NCBI GenBank assembly: GCA_050247255.1
Contig: JBFWUM010000017.1
Span: 1 to 64,000, forward strand
Source of the DNA: JBFWUM01 sp050247255
GTDB lineage: Bacteria; Acidobacteriota; Vicinamibacteria; Vicinamibacterales; UBA2999
Length of the DNA: 64,000 bases
Direction of reading: 5' to 3'
Shown: piece after piece, positions 18,572 to 25,834 of the stretch
Numbering within the stretch: position 1 is the first letter of the stretch
How the letters are laid out: each line of letters opens with the position of its first letter
Position numbers and translations under genes: made by a program
Notes under the pieces: model-generated
Seen by the model: the letters and a program-made list of their open reading frames with translations, nothing else
Database searches by the model: none
What the model was told of the DNA's origin: nothing

Positions 18572-19665
18572 ACGCCCTCGCCGGCCTCGGCCGCGACCTC
18601 CTCGCGGAGTGGAGCGACGCCGGCCTGGCCTCGCTGCGCTACTGGCATGGCGACACGGCGCGGCTGCTGCTCGTCGGCCTGATCGGCCTGGCACTCGCCC
18701 TCTGGGTGCTGCGCTCGACGCTGGCGCGGCGCCGCCACAGCCAGCGCGTCGCGCTACCGGCGCTGCTCGTCCCGCTGCAGAGGCGGTCGTGGGCGTTCGT
18801 CCGCCACGCGCCGCTCGTCCTGATCGCCGCCGGGCTCCCCTGCTTCGCGCTGGCGCTCGCCGACCCCTACTCGACGCTCACCCAGCGGCAGGACCTGTTC
18901 CCGGGACGTCGGATCACGCTGATGCTCGACGCCTCGTCGAGCATGGTCCGGCCCTTCAACGCACCGACGCTGCGCACCGGCGGCGTCACCTCCCAGGCGA
19001 CGTTTTTCACCACGGTCGCCGCGGCGCAGCGGTTCGTGCAGCTGCGCACCGAGGGGCAGTACCGCGACCTGATGGCGCTGGTCGAGTTCGGCGATCAGGC
19101 CTACGTGGTGACGCCGTTCACGACCGACTACGACAACGTCCTGCTCAGCCTGTCGCTGGTCGGCGACTTCACCGAGTTCATCCGCTTCCCCGACCAGGGA
19201 ACGATCCTGTCGTCGGCCATCACCCAGGGCGTCGAGCTGTTCCGCGCCTTCGACTACCTCGACGCCGCGGGCAACCTGATGGTGCTCTTCAGCGACGGCG
19301 AGGACTCGGAGGTCATCGCCGGCAACAAGACCGTCGAGGACATCGTCCGCGACGCGCGCGATGCCGACGTGCCGATCTTCTTCGTGCGCACACGCTTCGA
19401 CCGAGGGTTCGGCAGCGTCGTCTCGGACGCGCAGTGGAAGGAGGCGGTCGAGCGGACGGGCGGCCGGTTCTACGCCGCCTCGAACGAAGATTCGCTGCTG
19501 CAGGCGATCCGGGACATCGACCGCCAGTCGGCCGGCCGGATCGAAATCCGTCAGTACGTCAGCCAGCGTCCCCGGTATCGGCCGTTCGCCTTTGCCGGCG
19601 CCGCGCTCTGGGCGCTGGCCCTCACGCTCGCCATGACCGTGCCCCATTTCAGGAGCTTCCCGTAA
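18559..19665 (+). CDS. mxaC: VWA-domain membrane protein (MxaC-like)
   Basis: The 368-residue product starts at a GTG inside the previous gene. Two membrane segments precede residue 100 and one more is near the C terminus (about 338-358). The VWA domain has a complete MIDAS start DASSS at 124-128 and the FSDGEDSEVI stretch near 250. Metal-ion-dependent adhesion sites bind protein partners; in the mxa and bat systems VWA proteins pair with a MoxR ATPase. Position four in the cluster equals mxaC. Confidence 0.8.
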   Translation: MGALNALAGLGRDLLAEWSDAGLASLRYWHGDTARLLLVGLIGLALALWVLRSTLARRRHSQRVALPALLVPLQRRSWAFVRHAPLVLIAAGLPCFALALADPYSTLTQRQDLFPGRRITLMLDASSSMVRPFNAPTLRTGGVTSQATFFTTVAAAQRFVQLRTEGQYRDLMALVEFGDQAYVVTPFTTDYDNVLLSLSLVGDFTEFIRFPDQGTILSSAITQGVELFRAFDYLDAAGNLMVLFSDGEDSEVIAGNKTVEDIVRDARDADVPIFFVRTRFDRGFGSVVSDAQWKEAVERTGGRFYAASNEDSLLQAIRDIDRQSAGRIEIRQYVSQRPRYRPFAFAGAALWALALTLAMTVPHFRSFP

Positions 19666-20346
19666 ATGCGGACCCTTACCGGCATCCTTGTTGTCGTCAT
19701 CGTCCTGCTGCTGGCCGGCGTCGCGCTGCGGCGGGCCGCCGTCATCGAGGATCGCCTCGCCGACGCCGCCACCGAGCTGGTCACGACCGGCGCCGTCACG
19801 CCCGCGACCGACGAGCGCATCGACGAAGCGCTCGACCTGGCCGGGCGCGTGCCGTTCGTCGGCACCCGTCTGCAGCGCGAGGTCCGGCTGCGGCGCGCCG
19901 AGGCCGCGTACTGGCAGGGGAACTATGCGGCGGTCGCGCCGACGCCAGGCGCGGCCGCGGCCATGACCGACGAGGACCCGCGGCTGATCCTGATCGCCGC
20001 CAACGCCGGCTTCCGCAGCGCGGTGCAGGCCAACCGCACCGCGGCGACGCTCGCACGGTCGCTCGACGACGTCCTCAAGGGGTACACGACGGTGGTCCAG
20101 GCCGACCCCACCTCGCGCGAGGCGGCGCACAACTACGAGTACGTCGTCCGGCTGCGCACGCTGCTGACCGCCGGGCGCGGCGCCACGGTGCCGGCCCCGC
20201 AGCAGAACAACATGCAGGGTGAAGCGGGCGACCCGCCGGAGGGGAGCCGCGAGAGCGACTTCAACGTGATCGTGCCGCTGCGGCCCGAAGAGCGCCAGGA
20301 GCAGATGGATCCGGGCGCAGGGGCGACGTTCCAGCGCAAGGGCTGA
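19666..20346 (+). CDS. mxaK: Small membrane-anchored protein (MxaK-like)
   Basis: The 226-residue product has one N-terminal membrane segment (about 4-24) and a soluble part rich in Ala and Arg with helical character that suggests a degenerate tetratricopeptide unit (YWQGNYAAVAP, SREAAHNYEYVVRL). It lies between two VWA genes, exactly where mxaK lies in methylotrophs. The sequence is not otherwise diagnostic. The ATG directly follows the previous stop, and the stop overlaps the next ATG. Confidence 0.68.
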   Translation: MRTLTGILVVVIVLLLAGVALRRAAVIEDRLADAATELVTTGAVTPATDERIDEALDLAGRVPFVGTRLQREVRLRRAEAAYWQGNYAAVAPTPGAAAAMTDEDPRLILIAANAGFRSAVQANRTAATLARSLDDVLKGYTTVVQADPTSREAAHNYEYVVRLRTLLTAGRGATVPAPQQNNMQGEAGDPPEGSRESDFNVIVPLRPEERQEQMDPGAGATFQRKG

Positions 20347-21437
20347 TGTTCGGCATCGACTTCGAGACGCTCGAGTTCGGGGACCCGCGGTTCCTGTGGC
20401 TGCTGGCGGTGCCAGCGGTGGGGCTGCTGCTCTGGGCGCGGCAACTGCTGCTGCACCGGCGCGACGCGCGACGCCTGGTGGCGGCGCGGCAGGTGCCGCG
20501 GCGCGAGCGGTTCCCCCGGCTCGGCAACGCGCTGTTCTCCCTGTTGATGCTCTGCGCGATCGCGCTGACCGTGGTCGCCCTCGCCCAGCCGCGCGTCGTC
20601 GCGTCCCTCGTCCGCACCGGTGGCGCCGACATCGTCGTGCTGCTCGACGGGTCGGCGTCGATGTACGTGCGCGACGTCGACGGCGACCGCTGGCAGCGAT
20701 CGGTGCGCTTTCTGCGCGTGCTCGGCGATTCGCTCAGCTGGCAGAACGATCGGATCGCGCTGTCGCTGTTCGCCCACATCGCCACGCCGCAGGTCCGGCT
20801 GACGCGCGACCCCAACACGTTCTTCTTCTTCCTTGATCACCTCGACGAGCAGTCCCCGTTCCGGCTCGAGGACGACACGACCTGGGACACGAACATCGCG
20901 CTCGGGATTCGCTGGGGGCTGCGGATCATCGAGAAGGACGAGGAGATTCGCGGGCCGTCGCCCAACGCCAGGCTGTTCGTGCTGATGTCCGACGGCCAGT
21001 CGTGGAGCGGCACCGTCGAGGAGTCGCTGGCATCGGCCAAGGCCGCCGGCGTGCCGGTGTTCGTCGTCGGCGTCGGCTCCGACGTCGGTGGCATCATCCC
21101 CGACCCGAAGCGCACCCCGCTCGACCCGAACCCGCCGGTCGTGTCGCGCCTCGATCGCGCCTCGCTGCGCTCGATTGCCGCGGCCGGCGGCGGCGAGTAT
21201 TTCGAGCTCGATCGCGGCAGCGACGTCGACCTGGCCAACCGGCTGATCGACGCCGCCCGCCGGCGCGCGGTGTCGAGCGAAGCCGAACCGGTGCTGCAGG
21301 ACGTCTACTGGCAGTTCCTCGCCGGCGCCGCGATCTTCGTGCTGGGCGCCGTCCTGTTCCTGCGCGACCGCGCCGCGCTCGTGATCCAGGCCGCCGCCGC
21401 CAGCCTGGCCCTCGCCTTTCTCGCCTCGCTGCTCTGA
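20346..21437 (+). CDS. mxaL: VWA-domain membrane protein (MxaL-like)
   Basis: The 363-residue product has two N-terminal membrane segments (about 16-36 and 61-81), a VWA domain with an intact DGSAS MIDAS at 101-105 and LFVLMSDGQSWSG near 210, and two C-terminal membrane segments (about 317-360). This is the BatA/MxaL layout. It completes the six-gene set in the order R-S-A-C-K-L. The final gene of the methylotroph set, mxaD, is not present; a CHRD protein follows instead. Confidence 0.8.
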   Translation: MFGIDFETLEFGDPRFLWLLAVPAVGLLLWARQLLLHRRDARRLVAARQVPRRERFPRLGNALFSLLMLCAIALTVVALAQPRVVASLVRTGGADIVVLLDGSASMYVRDVDGDRWQRSVRFLRVLGDSLSWQNDRIALSLFAHIATPQVRLTRDPNTFFFFLDHLDEQSPFRLEDDTTWDTNIALGIRWGLRIIEKDEEIRGPSPNARLFVLMSDGQSWSGTVEESLASAKAAGVPVFVVGVGSDVGGIIPDPKRTPLDPNPPVVSRLDRASLRSIAAAGGGEYFELDRGSDVDLANRLIDAARRRAVSSEAEPVLQDVYWQFLAGAAIFVLGAVLFLRDRAALVIQAAAASLALAFLASLL

Positions 21438-21458
21438 GCTCGCGGTAGAATCCGCGCG

Positions 21459-21881
21459 ATGACACGCCCGGTCGCCGCGCTGCTGTCGGTCGCGCTGTTC
21501 GTCGCCGGCGCGGCCGCCCAATCGCCCACGGTCTACAAGGCCCGCCTCGGCGTCACGCCGGTCGATGCCAACAACCAGCCGGTCGTGACCGGGTCCGGCT
21601 CGGTCACCGCGACCCTGAAAGGCACGGTGCTGGTGATCGACGGGACGTTCACCGGGCTGCACTCCCCGGCCACGAGCGCCAGGGTGCATGTCGGACCGCG
21701 TGGTATCCGCGGACCGGCGGTCCTCGACCTGACGGTGACGAAGGCGCGCGCGGGGACCATCACCGGCGCGCTGACGCTGACCGAGGCGCAGCTCGAGCAC
21801 CTGCGGCGATCCCGCCTCTACATCCAGATCAACAGCGAGGAAGCCGCGGACGGCAACTTGTGGGGATGGCTGCTGCCATGA
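21459..21881 (+). CDS. Exported CHRD-domain protein
   Basis: The 140-residue product has a signal peptide (1-20) and a single CHRD domain: YKARLGVTPVDANNQPVVT, then GTFTGLHSPATSARVHVG, ending with LYIQINSEEAADGNLWGWLLP. CHRD (chordin) domains occur in many bacterial secreted proteins; no enzymatic role is known. The stop overlaps the ATG of the PQQ dehydrogenase gene, so the two products are made together. A periplasmic accessory role for the dehydrogenase is possible but is inference from position only. Confidence 0.85.
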   Translation: MTRPVAALLSVALFVAGAAAQSPTVYKARLGVTPVDANNQPVVTGSGSVTATLKGTVLVIDGTFTGLHSPATSARVHVGPRGIRGPAVLDLTVTKARAGTITGALTLTEAQLEHLRRSRLYIQINSEEAADGNLWGWLLP

Positions 21882-24007
21882 CGACGCGAACGTTTCGATC
21901 GCTGAGCGCCGCCGCGGCTGTGCTGCTGGCGAGCGGGATCGTCTCCACGGCGCAACAGCCAGCAGCGGCGCCGATCTATACCGCCGCGCAAGCTCGCGCC
22001 GGACAGGCGCTCTACACAGCGCAGTGCGCCGGGTGCCACCAGGCGGATCTCTCCGGGCTGAACGAAGCGCCGCAGCTGGCCGGCGGCAGCTTCCTCGCCG
22101 CCTGGGGCGAGCGTCCCGTCTCGGACCTCGCCGCCTACATCGTGCGGGCGATGCCGCCCGACAATCCCGGCGCGGCCGGCCCCGACGGCGTCGCCCAGAT
22201 CGTCGCCTACGTGCTGCAGGCCAACGGGGCGACGCCAGGAGCGCAGGCGCTCACACCGCAGACGGCGACCAGCATTCGCGCGGTGGCCATGCAGCAGGCG
22301 CCGGCGCTGGCGGCCCCGGCGGCGGCGGGAGGCGCGGCGGCGCCGGCCCCGCAAGGGCCGCGCGGCCTCACCGTGCGCGGCACGGTCGCCAGCTTCACCC
22401 CGGTCACCGACGCCATGCTGCGCAACCCGCCGGCCGGCGACTGGCTGATGGTGCGGCGCAACTACCAGGGCTGGAGCTACAGCCCGCTCGATCAGATCAC
22501 GCGCGCCAACGTCAAGAACCTGCGGCTCGCGTGGGTCTGGGCGATGCACGAGGGCGCCGCCAGCCAGCCGATGCCGATCGCCCACGACGGCACCATCTAC
22601 CTCGTGCACACCGGCAACATCGTCCAGGCGCTCGACGGACGCACCGGCGACCTGTTCTGGGAGTACCGCGCGGGGCCGGACGAGGGCAATGCCATGCGCA
22701 ACATGGCGATCTTCCAGGACACGCTCTACGTCACGACCAGCGACGCGCGGATCGTCGCGCTCGACGCGCGGACCGGTGAGCGCGCCTGGGAAACACCGTT
22801 CGCCGATCCGGCGAAGGGCTTCAGCGCGCGGACCGGCGCCATCGTCATCAACGGCAAGTTGATCCAGGGGCTCAACGGCTGCGACCGTTTCAAGGACGAG
22901 GGGTGCTTCATCACCGCGCTCGATGCCGCCAGCGGCCAGGTGCTGTGGCGCTTCAACACCGTGGCGCGCCCCGGGGAACCGGGGGGCGACACCTGGGGCC
23001 GGCAGCCGATGATGTTCCGCGCCGGCGGCGAAACGTGGGTCACCGGCAGCTACGACCCGGATCTCAACCTCACCTACTGGGGCACGGCGCAGGCCAAGCC
23101 CTGGGTGCCGGCCAGCCGCGGGATGTCGGCGCTGGACGAGGCGCTCTATACGAGTTCCACGCTCGCGCTGAACCCGGACACCGGGCGCCTGCAGTGGCAC
23201 TACCAGCATGCGCCGGGCGAGGCGCTCGACCTCGACGAGGTCTACGAGCGCGTGCTGATCGACATCGACGGGCGGAAGCTGCTCTTCACCATCGGCAAGC
23301 CCGGCATCCTCTGGAAGCTCGATCGCCAGAGCGGCGAGTACGTGTCACACGTCGAGACGATCTTCCAGAACATCTTCGACTCGTTCGATCCGCGCACCGG
23401 CACGCCCACGTATCGCGCCGACATCCTCGAGGCCGCCGTCGGCGACTGGGTGACCGCGTGCCCGAGCACGCAGGGGGGCCACAACTGGCAATCCACCAGC
23501 TATCACCCCGGGTCGGGGCTGCTCGTCATCCCGCTCAGCCAGAGCTGCTTCGAGATCCGCGGCCGGGAGGTGGAGATGAAGGAGGGATCCGGCGGCACGC
23601 AGGGGGACCGCCGCTTCTTCGAGATGCCCGGCACCGACGGCAAGATCGGCAAGCTCGCCGCCTACGACCTGCGTACGATGCGCGAGGTCTGGAGCTACGA
23701 ACAGCGGCCGTCCTTCCTCACCTCCGTGCTGTCGACGGGAGGCGACCTGGCGTTTGTCGGCGACCTCGATCGCACGTTCCGCGCGTTCGACGTCCGCACC
23801 GGCGAGATCCTGTGGCAGACGCGGCTCGGCACGTCCGTGCAGGGGTTCCCGATTACCTACACCGCCGGCGGCAGGCAGTACATCGCCGTCACCAGCGGCC
23901 TCGGCGGCGGCAGCCCGCGTAACGTCCCGCGCCTCATCGCGCCAGACATCAGGCACCCGACGAGCGGCAACGCGCTCTACGTGTTCGAGCTTTCCAACCA
24001 GCCATAA
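21878..24007 (+). CDS. Exported haem-PQQ dehydrogenase (quinohaemoprotein, alcohol dehydrogenase type)
   Basis: The 709-residue product has a signal peptide (about 1-25) and an N-terminal cytochrome c domain with CAGCH at 50-54 and AMPPDNPG near 96. After an Ala/Pro linker comes a PQQ beta-propeller (about 170-709), with repeats ALDGRTGDLFWEYR, ALDARTGERAWE, ALDAASGQVLWRF, FDVRTGEILWQ, and the type I dehydrogenase stretch GSYDPDLNLTYWGT. In known quinohaemoproteins the haem domain is C-terminal, so this order is unusual. The active-site Asp region reads ALDEALYTSS rather than GDNLYSSS, a small departure. It is coupled to the CHRD gene and lies directly behind the mxa-like cluster, whose products probably load its metal. 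Substrate is unknown; primary alcohols are likely. Confidence 0.85.
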   Translation: MTTRTFRSLSAAAAVLLASGIVSTAQQPAAAPIYTAAQARAGQALYTAQCAGCHQADLSGLNEAPQLAGGSFLAAWGERPVSDLAAYIVRAMPPDNPGAAGPDGVAQIVAYVLQANGATPGAQALTPQTATSIRAVAMQQAPALAAPAAAGGAAAPAPQGPRGLTVRGTVASFTPVTDAMLRNPPAGDWLMVRRNYQGWSYSPLDQITRANVKNLRLAWVWAMHEGAASQPMPIAHDGTIYLVHTGNIVQALDGRTGDLFWEYRAGPDEGNAMRNMAIFQDTLYVTTSDARIVALDARTGERAWETPFADPAKGFSARTGAIVINGKLIQGLNGCDRFKDEGCFITALDAASGQVLWRFNTVARPGEPGGDTWGRQPMMFRAGGETWVTGSYDPDLNLTYWGTAQAKPWVPASRGMSALDEALYTSSTLALNPDTGRLQWHYQHAPGEALDLDEVYERVLIDIDGRKLLFTIGKPGILWKLDRQSGEYVSHVETIFQNIFDSFDPRTGTPTYRADILEAAVGDWVTACPSTQGGHNWQSTSYHPGSGLLVIPLSQSCFEIRGREVEMKEGSGGTQGDRRFFEMPGTDGKIGKLAAYDLRTMREVWSYEQRPSFLTSVLSTGGDLAFVGDLDRTFRAFDVRTGEILWQTRLGTSVQGFPITYTAGGRQYIAVTSGLGGGSPRNVPRLIAPDIRHPTSGNALYVFELSNQP

Positions 24008-24103
24008 AGGCCTGCACTCGGCCCACGCGACGCGCTTGACACCCTCGCGACGACGATGGCATCGTCGTCGTGAGGTCGGGAGCCCTTATCAAGGGAGAGA
24101 TCC

Positions 24104-24364
24104 ATGCAGGCCCTGATGGTGCCCCCGGCCCTCGAAGAAAGGCTGGACGAGGTGGGAGCAGACGCGCTCGTGAACATGTTCGCCGTGGCGCACGAGAACG
24201 CCCTCGAGAGCTTCGAACGGCGCCTCGGCGATGAGTGCGCGAAGCTCCGCACCGAGATGAAGGTCGGGTTTGCCGACCTCAAGCTCGACATCATCAAGTG
24301 GTCGTTCCTGTTCTGGCTTGGCCAGTTCGCGGCGATCGCCGCGCTGCTCACCGCGCTGCGCTAG
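24104..24364 (+). CDS. Small coiled-coil protein with C-terminal membrane anchor
   Basis: The 86-residue product has a helical region rich in Glu, Arg and Lys (about 25-62; ENALESFERRLGDECAKLRTEM) and ends in a single membrane segment (WSFLFWLGQFAAIAALLTA). This resembles short DUF1640/CCDC90-like proteins with unknown function. AGGGAGAG lies before the ATG. It is convergent with the aldehyde dehydrogenase gene and overlaps it by 4 bases. The 96 bases between it and the dehydrogenase gene hold no obvious signal. Confidence 0.78.
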   Translation: MQALMVPPALEERLDEVGADALVNMFAVAHENALESFERRLGDECAKLRTEMKVGFADLKLDIIKWSFLFWLGQFAAIAALLTALR

Positions 24365-25830
24365 AACGGATACGGCGTGGCCCGGTCCTGGATGGTCACC
24401 CACTGCCACTGGGTGAACTCCTCCCAGTTCGCCGGGCCGCCGACGCGCGTGCCGTTGCCCGACGCGCCGCGGCCGCCGAACGGCACGTGCGGCTCGTCGC
24501 CGACCGTCTGGTCGTTGATGTGCAGGATGCCGGTCTTCAGCCGGTTGCCGAGCGCGAGCGCGCGTGACACCGACGAGGAGATGACCCCGGCCGAGAGACC
24601 GTGCTCGCCCATGTTGGCCAGCGCCACGGCCTCGTCTTCCGTCGCGAACGTCGTGACCGGCGCCACCGGCCCGAAGATCTCCTCGTCGAACGCCCGCATG
24701 CCCGGGCGCACGTTCGCCAACACGGTCGGTCGGTAGAACAGCCCGTCGAACGTGCCGCCCGACTTCAGCGCGGCGCCCGCCTTCACCGAATCCTGGACGA
24801 TGCCGTGCACGCGGTCGCGCTGCTTCTGGTTGATGAGCGGGCCGAGCGCGACCTGGCCGCGCGCCGGATCCCCCACCGGCAGGTGATCCGCAACCGTGGC
24901 CAGGCGCTCGAGGATGGCTGGCGCGATCTTCTCGTGCACGAGGATGCGACCCGCCGTCATGCAGATCTGCCCCTGGTGCAGCCATGCGCCCCAGCGCGCG
25001 TTGGAGGCCGCGGCATCGAGGTCCGCATCGTCGAGGATGATGAGCGCGTTGTTGCCACCCAGCTCGAGCGACACCCGCTTGAGGTGTTCGCCAGCAAGCG
25101 CACCGACGCGGCGGCCGACACCGGTCGAGCCGGTGAACGCGATCATGGCGATGTTCGGGTCGGTGCACATCGCCTCGCCGGCTTCGGCAGCGCCAGGCAG
25201 CACGTGCAGCACGCCGGCCGGCAGCCCCGCCTGCTCGAACAGCCGCGCGATCACGTAGCCGCCGCCGAGCGGCGTGTGGATGTCGGGCTTCAGCAGCACC
25301 GCATTGCCGACGGCAAGAGCGGGGGCAACCGCGCGAATCGAGAGGATCAGCGGAAAGTTGAATGGTGAGATGACGCCGACGACGCCGTGCGGCACGCGGC
25401 GCGCCATGCTGATGCGGCCGGTGGCCGCCGGCAGCACCAGCCCCTGGGGCTCGCCGATCATCGCCGCCGACTGGTTGAGAATCCCCTCCGCCATCTTCAG
25501 CTCGACGTCCACCTTCGGCGGAATCGAACCGGTCTCGCGCACCATCCAGTGGCGGATCTCGTCGGCGTTGGCTCGAACAAGGCGCGCGGCTTCGCGGAAG
25601 ATCTCGGCCCGCTCCTGGTACGGCTTCTCGATCCACTGCTGCTGCGCGTCGGCAGCCTGCGCCGCGGCTTCGGCCACGTCTGCCGCGTTGGCCAGCCCGA
25701 CGCGCGTCAGCGTCGTCTGCGTCGCCGGCTCCTGGACGTCAACGGCGCCGCCGGCCGCGCGCTGCCACGTGCCCGTAAAGAGCTGATCGCGCCAGGTGGA
25801 TTCGTCGAGAAAGGTGGCGATGGTGCTCAT
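24361..25830 (-). CDS. Aldehyde dehydrogenase family protein (benzaldehyde dehydrogenase type)
   Basis: The 489-residue product is a complete NAD(P)-dependent aldehyde dehydrogenase: Asn158 in SPFNFP, Glu256 in LELGGN and the nucleophile Cys290 in GQICMT. FTGSTGVG marks the nucleotide site. The N terminus is extended with STWRDQLFTGTWQRA, as in bacterial benzaldehyde dehydrogenases, so aromatic aldehydes are a fair guess. It lies 4 bases downstream of the molybdenum-enzyme large-subunit gene on the same strand and is probably in that operon, giving two routes for aldehyde oxidation. Confidence 0.9.
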   Translation of the reverse strand: MSTIATFLDESTWRDQLFTGTWQRAAGGAVDVQEPATQTTLTRVGLANAADVAEAAAQAADAQQQWIEKPYQERAEIFREAARLVRANADEIRHWMVRETGSIPPKVDVELKMAEGILNQSAAMIGEPQGLVLPAATGRISMARRVPHGVVGVISPFNFPLILSIRAVAPALAVGNAVLLKPDIHTPLGGGYVIARLFEQAGLPAGVLHVLPGAAEAGEAMCTDPNIAMIAFTGSTGVGRRVGALAGEHLKRVSLELGGNNALIILDDADLDAAASNARWGAWLHQGQICMTAGRILVHEKIAPAILERLATVADHLPVGDPARGQVALGPLINQKQRDRVHGIVQDSVKAGAALKSGGTFDGLFYRPTVLANVRPGMRAFDEEIFGPVAPVTTFATEDEAVALANMGEHGLSAGVISSSVSRALALGNRLKTGILHINDQTVGDEPHVPFGGRGASGNGTRVGGPANWEEFTQWQWVTIQDRATPYPF

Positions 25831-25834
25831 CGAT

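Noticed and set aside
18559..21437. Bat (aerotolerance) operon as the name for the VWA genes
   Set aside because: Members are similar, but the six-gene order with a small protein between two VWA genes and a following PQQ dehydrogenase fits mxaRSACKL better. It remains an alternative.
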